This document shows, piece after piece, positions 22,306-33,520 of a stretch of 64,000 nt of DNA. Origin of the DNA: Plantago major (taxonomy: Eukaryota > Streptophyta > Magnoliopsida > Lamiales > Plantaginaceae); NCBI GenBank assembly GCA_026545765.1, contig CM048843.1:10191501-10255500 (forward strand). The letters are read 5' to 3'. Under the pieces are notes generated by a model. That model saw nothing but the letters and a program-made list of their open reading frames with translations. It made no database searches and was not told the DNA's origin. A program made the translations under genes and the position numbers. The first letter of the stretch is position 1; every line of letters begins with the position of its first letter.

Positions 22306-23643
22306 TTAGATACAAACTACTTTTGCTACCTGAATAGAGTCAAGCTGATCATTGGTCTCTTGGACTTGTGGTGATTCCACAGTCTCTCTGTGCTCATTGT
22401 TGGTCTCCTCCGCAGTATCATTCTGAGTCTCCATCTTAGTTTGATCCCTTTCTGAGAGTTGAGCTCTCTCAGACGGTTGAGAACTGTTCGAAACGAGGTT
22501 TTCTTGGCCGATATTTTGTGCTGGCATAGTGAATGTGGAAGCAATGTTAGGATCTTCCAGCATTTCATCTTCCTCACCCAGGCCTTCTTCCTGCTGGGCA
22601 AAGGGGCTTCTATCTCTCTGGGGAGCTGAGCTTGATGCTCCTCCATGGGTCTCATACTTGAACCTTTTGAGTACTTTTGCAAGTACTTCATCATCCTTAG
22701 AATCACTATCCAGTGTTGGTGCAGACCCATCTATGATATTTCTATCAAATCTGGAGAGTTCTGTAGCAGTTTGGTTCAGGATTCTTGGGGCATTCTGGAG
22801 TTGCCTTTCTGGGCGTCCAACATCTTCTGAGACCTTGTCTCCAGAAGGTTGTGCATCTTGTATGCTTAGGGACTTGGAGGCTCTTTTGCTTTGAGCCCTC
22901 TTTCTCTTGGCAACTGGAGGTTGAGATTGAGCTTGCTCAGAGACCTCCTCACCTTGCTGGGCAGTTTCTTCTTCTTCTGCCTCTCTGAGTGCTTTCTCAG
23001 CAGCAAGTCTCTCCTTTTCTTCAAAGGCATGTCTGAAAAGGGAGTTGGTGACTGGAATTTCCTGCCTCTCTCTGAGAGTAATTCCCATTGTTTCCAGAAT
23101 GTGACAAATTCTGAGACCAAAGTGCATATTGGCCTTTGGCTTAGCAAGGCCATTGATGATCTTGGGCTCAAATTCTTCAATATGCCAAAGGAATTTGTTG
23201 AAGGCGTACTTCCCCCAATTGAAGTGGGTTTCCTGCCCTTCATGCTTCTTGTTCAGAAGATGCATCATCATCCATCTCTCCATGTTTATCTGGTCTACTC
23301 CACCTTTGTTGCCATCAAAGCAAAGGACCAGAATGAGAGCTAAAGTACTCCAGTGTTTTTGGAGATGACTAGTTCTGATGGCTTTCAGAACAAAGTCTCC
23401 TGGACAACCCTTTGCATTTTCTAATTGGATTGCTTCAAATAGCTCTTTAACACCTTGAATCATGGAAGCATCCCTGATGTTGATGTCTTCAATTGTTCCT
23501 CGATTTTTCAATCGGAATATCTTGCAGAAAGTCTTGCAGTCTAGGACAATTTCTTGTCCTTGAACTTCAGTCTGCATGTATTTATCTTCTTCATCATTCA
23601 CAACCTTTGTGAAGATTTTGGAGTTGTTATAGAACTCCAACAC
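22306..23643 (-). CDS. Copia-2 third ORF, central part (445 codons, longest frame in the window)
   Basis: It is the longest uninterrupted frame in the window. The first ~210 residues look globular (EFYNNSKIFTKVVND, NMERWMMMHLLNKKHEGQ, MHFGLRICHILETMGITLRE), with a layout recalling the putative plant transposon protein domain (Transposase_32), often found in retroelement accessory ORFs. The rest is low complexity, with an Ala/Glu coiled-coil-like stretch (KERLAAEKALREAEEEE), a basic KRKRAQSKRASK patch that could be a nuclear signal, and an acidic tail. No membrane segment is visible, so it is not an obvious envelope protein. It joins the upstream frame 23627-23929 by a single frameshift and ends at a stop near 22306. 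Function unknown. Confidence 0.65.
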   Translation of the reverse strand: MLEFYNNSKIFTKVVNDEEDKYMQTEVQGQEIVLDCKTFCKIFRLKNRGTIEDINIRDASMIQGVKELFEAIQLENAKGCPGDFVLKAIRTSHLQKHWSTLALILVLCFDGNKGGVDQINMERWMMMHLLNKKHEGQETHFNWGKYAFNKFLWHIEEFEPKIINGLAKPKANMHFGLRICHILETMGITLRERQEIPVTNSLFRHAFEEKERLAAEKALREAEEEETAQQGEEVSEQAQSQPPVAKRKRAQSKRASKSLSIQDAQPSGDKVSEDVGRPERQLQNAPRILNQTATELSRFDRNIIDGSAPTLDSDSKDDEVLAKVLKRFKYETHGGASSSAPQRDRSPFAQQEEGLGEEDEMLEDPNIASTFTMPAQNIGQENLVSNSSQPSERAQLSERDQTKMETQNDTAEETNNEHRETVESPQVQETNDQLDSIQVAKVVCI

Positions 23644-23929
23644 ATCTAATGGATAGTCCTTTGAGTGCGTGACGAAACTTGAAGATATGGGAACTTTTCA
23701 GCATCCCCAATATCAGTTTCCTATATGGTCTTGAAGGTATGACTGCTGGTACATACTTCTTCACTAGAAAATCTCCCCAATTCATTTTGTGACTTGGATT
23801 CCAGTCAGATGGGGTAAATTTTCCCAGAAGGCGTTTATTCAACACCTTAAGTTCCTTTCCTCCTTGCTTTTCAGCAGGAGCAGATGATGCGGCCTTAGGG
23901 TTCTTGGTGGTCATCTTCTTGGGTGCCAT
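23627..23929 (-). CDS. Copia-2 third ORF, N-terminal part
   Basis: It begins MAPKKMTTKNPKAASSAPAE, a basic flexible leader, and continues to RCVGVL. The end overlaps the start of the 445-codon frame by 17 bases in another frame, so the two are one protein split by a frameshift near 23630-23645. The ATG lies about 0.93 kb after the pol stop, so it would need its own start, internal initiation or a spliced message. Confidence 0.65.
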   Translation of the reverse strand: MAPKKMTTKNPKAASSAPAEKQGGKELKVLNKRLLGKFTPSDWNPSHKMNWGDFLVKKYVPAVIPSRPYRKLILGMLKSSHIFKFRHALKGLSIRCVGVL

Positions 23930-24855
23930 CTCTTATATAGAGTCTTGAGTGAGTGTTTTCAGAGGGATTTTGCAAGATTAATCGGTATTAGTCTATCTTT
24001 TCAGAAGACTAAACACAAGAAGTTGAGTTTGCAGAAGGGGTTTTGCAGAAATCTTGAGAGATTTTCTTGTTTTGATCTGATATGAAATTTGAATTGGTAA
24101 AAGTGTTTGTCTTTTGCCAAGTCTTATATATATAGCGGACAAAATGTACATAGATACAACATACATCTGTTGAATATGAATGCGTGTCTTTGTATCTGCA
24201 TAGGCGTGGTATCACATACGTACTCCATTAAATGCGTAGTGGGCCATGTCTGTATTTCTCAACAGACATTACTTGCTTTGTTTTAATCTCAACCGTTGAG
24301 ATCAAACGTTTATTCATCAAGGGCTTATATTGAATATCTTGTAATGATATCAATCAACAAATGGTATTGTGCCGACTTGATGGATTTTTGACAAGTTACA
24401 TCTATTATGTCACTTAGTAAAGAGTAAGAGCACTCAATCATTTGAACTTATCATTCTGAGTGTCAAGTCCTTATCTTTATATTGTTTATCATAAAAATGG
24501 CAAAAATACAAGACATTGGACATGTTTGACTTCCAGAACTTATACTTTTCGGGCTTTGTGTTTCTTTTCTCTTTATGACTAAATAGCTTTCTGAATTCAA
24601 GTGTCAGGAGCTTCAGTTGTTTGAATGCATTTGACCCACTCTCAGTAAGTAAATTCTAGTCTTATTTACTTATTGAGTGTGTACCAACCTTTGCCTTTCT
24701 GGATACCCGTTCCAGAAATGTTTTGCCTTTCTGAGTGTCGCTACTCAGAAACCTTTGCATCACTTCTTATCAACTTGGCTTTCTGAGAACATGTTCTCAG
24801 AGGCCTACTTATTTTCTACCTCACTTACTCAGACTTTAGAGATTCAGGACATTTT
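23930..24855. other. Spacer between pol and third ORF of Copia-2
   Basis: No coding frame on the minus strand. It may hold a promoter or splice acceptor for the third ORF. A TATA-like run lies at 24126-24133. Confidence 0.45.
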
Positions 24856-25901
24856 TCAGTCCTTAGGCATCTCCATTAACCCAAGACTATGTCTTAAGGT
24901 CAAGAACCGGCTTTCTTGTAGGGGCTTGGTGAAGATATCTGCAAGTTGGTCTTCTGTGCCAATCTTGAGTATCTCTATATTGCCTTGCTCAACATGGTCT
25001 CTGATGAAGTGGTGTCTAACATCAATGTGCTTTGTTCTTGCATGGAACTTGGGGTTCTGTGTGATTGCGATAGCACTTGTGTTATCACAGAAAATGGGAG
25101 TTTTCTCTTCATTGAGTCCATAGTCTCTGAGTTGTTGTTGAATCCACAGAATTTGTGTTGCACAACAACCAGCAGCAATATATTCAGCCTCTGTGGTAGA
25201 AGTTGCAATTGAGTTTTGCTTCTTGCTAAACCATGAGATAAGTCTAGTTCCCAGAAACTGACAAGTTCCTAAGGTACTTTTCCTATCAAGCATTGATCCA
25301 GCATAATCAGCATCTGAGTAACCAGCCAAACTCAATCCACTTTCTTTAGGATACCACAAACCTACATCTACTGTACCTTTCACATACCTTAATATTTTCA
25401 TAGCAATGTTGTAGTGTGATTGCATTGGATTTGTTTGAAATCTAGCACACACCAATGCATATTGAATATCAGTGCCTTGCGATGGTAAAGTAGTGAACCT
25501 ATCAATTTCCTATTCTTGTGTTCATCAACACTCTTATCTGATTCAGTATAGGTTATCTTGGTTCCTATGCTCATAGGTATCTTAGCATTCTTTTCAGAAG
25601 GCTTAAGAATGAACTTTGTGAGCACGTCTTTTGCATACTTTATCTGACTAATGAATATTCCATCATTGAGTTGCTTGACTTGCAATCCTAGGAAATAGTT
25701 CAATTCTCCCGTCATGCTCATCTCAAACTTACTTTTCATGAGATTTGCAAAGTCATCACAAAGTTGCTTGTCCTTAGATCCAAATATAATGTCATCAACA
25801 TATACTTGAACTAAGAGTAGTTTCCCATCATGATTTAAAGTAAATAAAGTTTTATCAACTTCACCTTTCTTGAAACCACTTTCCAGAAGGTATTTGGCCA
25901 A
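24856..25901 (-). pseudogene. Copia-2 RT C-terminal half and RNase H
   Basis: Frame 25398-25901 has the RT active site YVDDIIFGS (YVDD at 25791-25802), then FEMSMTGELNYFLGLQVKQ, the copia RT thumb. Frame 24856-25455 gives RNase H: VKGTVDVGLWYP, YSDADYAGSMLDRKSTLGTC, SKKQNSIATSTTEAEYIAA, CDNTSAIAITQNP, RTKHIDVRHHFIRDHV and ADIFTKPLQESRF. The RNase H part is nearly intact over 199 codons. The overlap of the two frames at 25398-25455 marks one frameshift. The pol stop is at 24856. Confidence 0.93.
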
Positions 25902-28110
25902 AGTGTCATACTATGCTCTTGGAGCCTGTTTCAGTCCATATAGAGCTTTCGGTAGCTTATAGACCATTCTACTTTCTGAGGAAACTTCAAAGCCAGGTGG
26001 TTATTCAACATAGACTTCCTTAGCAAGTTCACCATTCAAGAATGCACTCTTGACATCCATCTGATAAACTTTAAAGTCTTTATGAGCTGCAAAGGCCAGA
26101 AAGAGTCTTATTGCATCCAATCTGGCAACTGTTGCATATGACTCATCAAAATCTAAACCTTGATGCAGGTGAATCCTTGGCGACCAACCTTGCTTTGTTT
26201 ACGGTCATTTCACAGATTCATTCAACTTGTTTACGAAACCCACTTAGTTCCAATCACGATATTCCTTCTACAAATGGAACTAGTTTCAGACTTTGTTTCT
26301 CTCAATGATCGACTCTTCTTGCATTGCGAGATCCGATCTTGGTCTCTTAATGCTTCTTGTATAGTTTTAGGTTTAATGTTTGAGATGAAACATCCGAAGA
26401 AGAGTTAGCATTTTCGACTATTGCTCTCCTAGTCCTAACACCTTGATTGATTGGTCCGATCACATCTTTTCTGAGGATGATCCTTGATCCATCTCATCAT
26501 GGGTTTAGAAATGGCTAGAATCGACATCTATGTGATCTGAATGTGAATCACTATGATTATGACTTGATACTTCTTGATGTCTGGCGTCTTGCACCTCGGA
26601 GGGCGGTGAATGTCGACACTTGCTCGATGAGAGCTTTACAGGACATGCACATCGGAGAGGTCATTTCGAGTTAGCTCTCGATGAACATCTTGATTTCCAT
26701 TTCGAATTCTCATGGAAATTCTTCATCATGTCGAGAATCATCGGTTGTTACTAGGCATTTCATGCTTTTCTTCGTCGAGTCATCCTCCCTTTCCTGATGA
26801 TGTTTTTCCTTTACGAGGTTCTTCTTGAATCCTTTGTCATTAGTTCCTTGAACCTTTACGAGAGTTCATCGGCAGGGTGTTTTCTTGCTTCCTTCATAGA
26901 ATCTGACATGGCGATTCTTCAATCTTCTTTGTTCTTTTGTTGTAAACTATGTATGCTTTGTTATTCATAGAATAACCAAGAAACACACCTTCATCTGCCT
27001 TTGGTTGAAATGTTCTTAGATACTCTTTTCCATTGTTAAGAACAAAACATCTACAACCATATACTTGCAGATGTTTGATATTAGAAGTCTACCAACCAAG
27101 AGTTCATATGGGGTCTTGTCATGGTGTTTGTTTATCAAACATACATTACGAGTGTAACCTATTTGTGTTCTGACTTCAACCCAATAAACTTCACTTATTT
27201 AGGTGTCATTAGCATTGTCCTTTGCTTCTTTAAGAGTTCTATTTTCCCTTTCGCAACACCATTTTGTTGTGGTGTTCTCCAGAGGAAAGTTGGTGTTGTA
27301 TACCTTTCTTTGGTACAAAACTCCTTTATGTCTTGGTTGACAAACTTCGATACCATAGTGCATTACGATTGAGATAACTTGTCATTTTCATGACTTCAAG
27401 CTTATTGACAAGTTTGGTATCACCACCTAGCATCGATTTGTGCTTGGAAAAGACAACCCAAGTGAATCTTGAGAAGTCATCTCTGACAACGGACCATACT
27501 TCTTTCTGCATAACTAATTCTGGATGATTCAAAAGATCCATGTAATAGTTGCGTTAGTCTAACTAGAGTGTCGGTTTTGGACTTGAAGGAGATCTTGGAT
27601 TGTTTCCCCATCGGCGGTGAGCAGATACCATCCTTTACGAAAGATGTTTTGGGAAGACCGACCACTAACTCTTTCTTGGCAAGTTTGTTGAGTTTTGAAA
27701 TTCAAGTGACTCATTCTTTTGTGCCATAACGGTGCTCTTCGTGACTGATTGACTCACCATTAGACATTCTTGATTGTGGCGGATGCCGATTGGTAACATA
27801 AAGGCGCCTTTCCGCCGAGCAACCAAGGCACTGCTTTGACTCATTGTCGATAAGTTTGCAATACTTTGCCTTGAATTTCTGAGTGAATCCCTTATGCGCA
27901 AATTGGCTCATGCTAAATAGATTATATTTCAAACCTTTAACATGTAATCGGTGATTGTTAATGATCCTAATTTGGCGTTGCGGATCGAGAGGATTTAATT
28001 GTCCTCCAAACCGTCGATGTACGGTCGGTGTTGCAAGCTTTGTAGTTGACGATTTACTTTGTCTCTGTCATGTGCTTTGCATCCACTATCAAATAGCCAT
28101 TGCCTTAGTC
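25902..28110 (-). pseudogene. Copia-2 protease, GAG-pre-integrase, integrase and RT N-terminal half, broken
   Basis: The protease motif DSG (28082-28090) lies in WLFDSGCKAH. The GAG-pre-integrase segment follows (NLFSMSQFAHKGF, frame 27711-27932). The zinc-binding side of integrase is seen in GLPKTSFVKDGIC and GKQSKISFKSK (27477-27665), and the catalytic core start as DDFSRFTWVVF (frame 27326-27541). Downstream the RT N-terminal half is in short pieces down to 25902. Many of the breaks at 26150-26900 and 27100-28400 coincide with CG or ACG where CAG or CTG is expected for this element. Confidence 0.82.
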
Positions 28111-28168
28111 CAAGCGTTACGCACAAAGCGGAAGCAGAGTTAGGTTCTTGTCTCGGAGATAGAACCAC

Positions 28169-29116
28169 TTAGACTAAACATTCTTCGATCTGAATCCACA
28201 TTTTAGTGAATTTCTTGAGTTTGCTTTTGTCTAACTTGATCGAAGGAGATCTGATTAAATCAGTAATTTTGATCTCAATCTTCCTTTTTGGGGTGTTTCT
28301 AGGTGTTCCCTTTGGTGCTTTCGAGCACAGGTTTAGGGTTGCTTTTGACAAACTTAGCCTTTCTGGCGAGTTCCTTCTAGCTCTGGCATTCAGTTTTTCG
28401 ATTGAAATTTCTTCCATACATCTGTTACTCGTGCAATATCGACCTTGCATTGTTCTTGTCCTTCCTTATATTGTTGCGAAGGACCTTTCCAATATACGAT
28501 AGTGATGCCATTTCGAACACCTTTGGCTTTCTGAATGCGCTCTTCAGAAGCCTTACTAGTTTCTGCACCATCTTTATTTTCATAAAATGGTATAGTAGAG
28601 AATTTTCCTATTCCAACAATTCTTCCCTTCCTAGTAATGCAGCAATGTGGATGGTTGCATATCTGAGGGTTGTGTTTCTTTTCAGAAACCTTATCCACAT
28701 GTTTCTTGTGAACTTGTTGTTCTTTCAAAGGCTGGGTTGCAACTCCTTTTCCTTTGTCAACTACCCTAGCTTTCTGACCAATGCTATAGGTGGTTGAAGA
28801 ATTATTCTGTTGACTTTTTACAAAGGTCAACCTTTCATCACTCTTCTTCAGAGGAGATGAATTACTTGATTGTTCATCAAGTCCAAGTCCACCTTTCTCA
28901 GAGGGATCTCTCAGATAGGATTGAACCTCAGTGAGAGTGTCACTAGCCTTTGCATAAGATTGGAAGGATAGCTCTTTCTTTCTGAGTTCTTCATTCTCGA
29001 GCGGCTTCATCATTTTCTTATTAAGTTAATCCAAGGCTAGTTTGTGAGAATTTTCATTCTCAGATATCTGAGCTTTCAGAAAGGCTATTTCAGCGTTCTT
29101 GTTCTCAGATACTCTG
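28169..29116 (-). pseudogene. Copia-2 gag, C-terminal part
   Basis: Frame 28390-29013 is hydrophilic and Lys/Ser-rich. It contains HPHCCITRKGRI near 28630, which resembles a decayed zinc knuckle, and ends before the protease. Frame 28169-28450 overlaps it in another register. The upstream coiled coil lies beyond the solo LTR at 29117-30762. Confidence 0.6.
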
Positions 29117-30762
29117 TGTTAGGAAATTTGTTAGATATTTTGTCAGAAATATCTGTTTAGATTTTGATCAGCAACATGATGACATGATGACTTATCTTAG
29201 TCTCAGAAAGGTGATTAATACTCTTGGTTCACTTGAACATTGTAAAAGAGGAAACCCACTAAGTATGATAGTCTAGCTAATCTTGTATAGGATGTTAGGT
29301 CTCAAAATGTAATTTTTATTTTATGAAGAAGACGAAGAAGACATCCAAGCGAACAAGCTCAGCGACATTGAAGACTTGAAGAAAGCGCACAAGATTCTTG
29401 AAATAGTTTTTCGGATACCTTAGCGGATATCTTAAAGACACAAATAGTTTAAAACAAAGCGTCACAAGAGATATCGAGAAATGAAAATCTATCTGAAAAC
29501 AAGGAAAGTGTCCTGAGATATCTATTCTCGGATACCTTGAGCTTTAACCACATTTAAAGCGATATATATATTACAAACAAAGTTGTTTCAATAAAAGTGG
29601 TATCTGAAGATTGAAGATAAGGGCGTCAAAGAATCGGATAATACTAGTCTTTGATACAAAGCATAGTTAAGTTGGCACTCTGAGGACAAAAGTATAGTCT
29701 GATGCATTTAATGCAGACGGAGATATGCGAACAAAATCAACGACTTACGAAGAAGAAGACAAAACACCTACGATACTATACAGATATCTATAGTTTGAAT
29801 TTGAGCTAACGGATACTATTCAAGCGGCACTCAAATTCATCTATAAATATCAACACTTAGGCGACTTGAGAAGACACGACTGAAACACGAACTTCTTGAA
29901 CATCTTACTCTCTCAAAGCAAATTACTTATCCTCAAAGCTTTACATTGCGACCAAAGCTCTTGATCTTAAGTAGCACTAAAGTTCTAAGTGTCACGATCC
30001 TAAACAAACACGACTATACGTGAAAGAGTTGAAGCGAAAGATCAAGTATCTGAGATTCATTCTCTTGAACACTTATCTAAGACTTGGGTCGAAAAGAACA
30101 AGATACCATACATTGCAAAGTGTATTAAGTATACTTGATTCACGAGCTATATCGATTAAGCGAAAAGTTATTAAAGAAGCTCATCGACAACTCAAACCGA
30201 AACGACACCATCAACGGCGTGGAGTGAAGTACTTAGTTTGAAAAATCGGGAATAACTCCAAGGTTAGCGAATTATAGGAAGTACTTGATTTGGGTAACTA
30301 AGGAATAACTCGAGGTTATTGAGCACGAAGTACTTAGCTTGGGAAGCTAGGAATAGCTCAAAAGGTTTCTGAGTACAGAAGTACTTGGGTGTGGCGGGAA
30401 CAACTCGGGGGAACATTTGGTTGGGAACCATCGTATAAGGAATCTTAGAATAGGATTTTTGTAAGGTGACCTCGATTATCTATTCTAGTGAATTCTAGGT
30501 CTTTGGAAGGCCAAGTGGATTAGTTGGAGGATTCGCCACCTCCGGATACCACTATACTTGCGTGTTATTTACTTTTACGTACTTACATTTGACACACACA
30601 CACACACTTTAATTTGTTGCACTTATCTATCTTAAGTCTTCCCTTTCGATTATAAGTATCAGATATCTACTCAGATATCTGAGAAATAGTTTTTATCGAC
30701 AAAAGTTTTAAAAGACTATTCACCCCCTCTAGTCTTTTACTTTGCGTTATCTGGACCGACAC
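29117..30762 (+). mobile_element. Solo LTR nested in Copia-2 gag
   Basis: It starts TGTTAGGAAATTTG and ends TGGACCGACA, in opposite orientation to its host. Its ends and the segment CTTGGTTCACTTGAACATTG match the inverted 3' LTR of Copia-2, so the two are related families. The left flank ends ctctg and the right flank starts ctgtt, which share only CTG(T). The clean target duplication is therefore lost or obscured. Length 1646 bp. The frame 30020-30241 inside it is not a gene. Confidence 0.82.
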
Positions 30763-31128
30763 TGTTAGCTCGAAACCTCTTTTTCAAGAGTTTCTTTGCT
30801 TTCCTCTAGAATTCTGGTTTTGGATTGTGCTTCCAGAAATTCTTTCTCATAACGATCCAATTCACTTTTGACCAACTCCAGATCCTCAATTCCATCATCA
30901 CTCTCATAGTACAGAAATTGTGAATTGTTAGTTACATCATCATCCATAAGACATATTTCAATGTTGGAGATGCCTGGACCAGCAATCTCAGCAACTCCAC
31001 ACATTTCATTCTTCTTAAGGCCAAAGTCGATTACATCGTGGGTGATTCCACACAATTCTGGTGATGGTAGGTTTGAGTCATCTGAATCTTCATCTTCAGA
31101 ATCTTCTCAATGTCTAGAGCATCAAGTT
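30763..31128 (-). pseudogene. Copia-2 gag coiled-coil segment
   Basis: Frame 30765-31055 includes ICLMDDDVTNNSQFLYYESD, followed by the heptad-rich LELVKSELDRYEKEFLEAQ and EESKETLEKEV. It is cut on one side by the solo LTR and on the other by the junction with the truncated 5' LTR. The gag N-terminal domain, leader and primer site are missing. Confidence 0.75.
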
Positions 31129-31159
31129 GAATTTGAATCTGTCTCAATGTCTAGAGCAT

Positions 31160-31752
31160 CAAGTGTGTGATATATATAGATGAATTTGAGAGTTGTTGGA
31201 ATGATATCCGTTAGACACAATTCAAATTCAGTCCATAATTTTCCTGAAATGAGTACTCAGAAGTCCTTGTCTCATGTCTCAGAGGATTTGTGCTTTGACT
31301 TTTACGCGATGCAATTAATGCACTTGTACTATTTCTTGTCCTGTAGTCTTCAACGGATACATGAGCCTTTCTGATGGCTTGCATGCTCCATACTCATGAG
31401 TCATGATGTTATATGTCCAGAATCATATTTCAAAAGTAAGTAAATACACTTAAGAAAGGATTAAGGACATAGTCTTTCTGAGTTAGACTAAACCTTGATA
31501 TCTTCATAAATCTTGTGCAATCTTCAGTCTTCTAATCTTCAGAAAAGCTCCATTGCTAGGATTGATCTTCATGGTCTTCTGGAAATAAAATTACACTTAG
31601 AGACCTATAATCCTAATACAAGATTTACTAGACTAATCATACTCGATGATTTCCTCTTTTACAATGTTCAAGTGAACCAAGAGTACTTAATCACCTTTAA
31701 GCTAAGATAAGAACATGTGATGAGTGATCAAAATACTATGATATTCCTAACA
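31160..31752 (-). repeat. Truncated 5' LTR of Copia-2 (outer part only)
   Basis: It aligns with the outer ~590 bp of the 3' LTR (16397-16975). Homology stops near 31160, so the inner ~820 bp, primer site and gag start were lost. The outer edge ends CCTAACA at 31752, followed by the target duplication. Confidence 0.88.
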
Positions 31753-31757
31753 GTTAA

Positions 31758-33520
31758 CAACATATAATATTGTTTAAGACTAGTATGTGGTCAAAATTGA
31801 AAATTCTCAACAAAAATTGTGGCAAAAACAGTAAAATTATTAGTAATATATGTTACAATATGCTTTTAATATTCTATTAAACGAGCGATAAGATTCAATA
31901 TGTATTTTTATATATAGTATAGAGAACACACAATTCAGGATATAATATAGTGTCTACTATGGTAATGTATTAAATCTAGCAAAATCCATAGTTTATAAAG
32001 AATGGCTCCTGATTGTATTCATATAGTAATCTTACCTATGCATGTGTGTTGGTGAATGTAACACTTAGTTGAACGCCTAACATTTGAGACTTCATCAGGT
32101 CATTATGAGAGGGCAAATTCCCCTTTTTTTAACAACAAAATTTATTACTATACTCGAATAGAGTTTACAAACGTAAGAAATCTTGTATTTACATACTCCA
32201 AACCTTTAGAACTTGTATTTCACTTCACAACCATACTAGCTCAGATTCTACACACAAACTTGTTACTCTAAACCTTCTCTCCAAGTTTATATTGCCCCCT
32301 TAAAGTCAGTTTGTCTTGTAAATTACCGTCCTAAAGTTTGCGTGTGTGAAATTTACACTTGAACTTATAATCTATCACGATTTGAACTTGTAAATGACAA
32401 TCAAATCTAAAGTTTAGACGGAAAATTGCACTGAATTTTAATTTTAAGGGGTTAACTCTCACATACTAATTTTATGGAGACAAAAATTGTACCAAATTCG
32501 AAATGTCATGGAACATGTTGCATAAAAATCTGGGGGGGGGGGGGGTGGCTTTCCATGTCAAGTCAGGAGGGGCAACATTTTTACCTGTAAAATCCCGAAA
32601 TTCTTTGGACCGTCTATAAATACATACTTGGAGTTGAAAATTTATATGGACTCAAGTTGTTACACGGGATTTTAATCACTATTTTATAGACCGTTAATTA
32701 TGATGGGCTATATTAATTTTATTGGATTGGATTTGAATTGGTGGAAAACCCCAGATAAGTATACTAAAAGAGTTGTTGGGATTTAGGGCTTATTATCGTA
32801 TTATACTCAGCAGTTGCTTGGTGTAAAAGTACAAGGAGATCGGACTAGTCCCCAGACAGAGTCGGAACCATGGACTGTCAAACTAATCCAAGGTAATTAA
32901 GTTTGATGTTTTTGGAGTGCATTAATTTGGATAGATCGCTACATGATCGTCTAATTGGGGATTAATGTAGTTTCGTAGTAGTAATAAATTACTACTCTTT
33001 AGCAATAGATGGACTTGGACTATGTATTGGTTGTTCTCGAGATTTCTGGTTATCGAACTATCAGGTTGAATATTGTTATTGGAGTTAATGATATTAGAAT
33101 TCTATTTTGGCAGCATATACATTCTTTATTAGAGGGTGGTACTTGATGATCAGGGATGAATTATGGGATATAATCAGGTTGGTTGTTGATACATGCTTAT
33201 GGACGGAGGGTAGCGGATTTTTGGATTCGAGGTAAGTGGATTTTTGGTGCACTTTTATTATTTTCACGTGTCGTATTATTACTTTAATATTTCTGAAAAT
33301 TAGAATTGTCATCTCTAGAATTGCGAACAAGAGTCAAGCATGTAAATCAAATGTTTTACTAGTACTAATCCGTGGCGATGCCACGGTATCGTCACGGTAT
33401 AGTTTACTTTTAATAATAAATAGAAATGTGAAGATTAAATAAATTAATCGAGAAAATATAGTCAAAATTCCTTGTGAACAACGTTGGTGCGTAATTGTCG
33501 ATTCGGTAATCATTCTTCAT
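31758..33520. other. Unassigned region
   Basis: No gene is supported. A run of 14 G lies at 32532-32545. Near 33371-33387, CCGTGGCGATGCCACGG forms a perfect 7-bp hairpin, in a context (ACTAGTACTAATCCGTGGCG) that resembles the ends of a common plant repeat. Confidence 0.45.

Larger units (their letters stand above)
15564..31752 (-). mobile_element. Copia-2: large Ty1/copia retrotransposon with third ORF and nested insertions
   Basis: The element spans 16.2 kb between matching 5-bp duplications gttaa at 15559-15563 and 31753-31757. On the minus strand the order is 5' LTR (damaged), gag coiled coil, protease, GAG-pre-integrase, integrase, RT, RNase H, a third ORF region and the 3' LTR. A plus-strand solo LTR (29117-30762) splits gag and an hAT element (17617-19028) splits the third ORF region. 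Without these it would be about 13 kb, in the range of large Sirevirus/Maximus-type elements with a downstream envelope-like ORF. The lineage is inferred from organisation. Confidence 0.93.

Noticed and set aside
22529-23368. Plus-strand frames opposite the Copia-2 third ORF
   Set aside because: Shadows of the long minus-strand frame; no independent evidence.
16500-30762. Methylation-driven C-to-T mutation as the cause of the CAG/CTG changes
   Set aside because: Deamination would give TAG/CAA or TTG/CTA. The observed CG and ACG forms include deletions and transversions, so simple deamination does not explain them.
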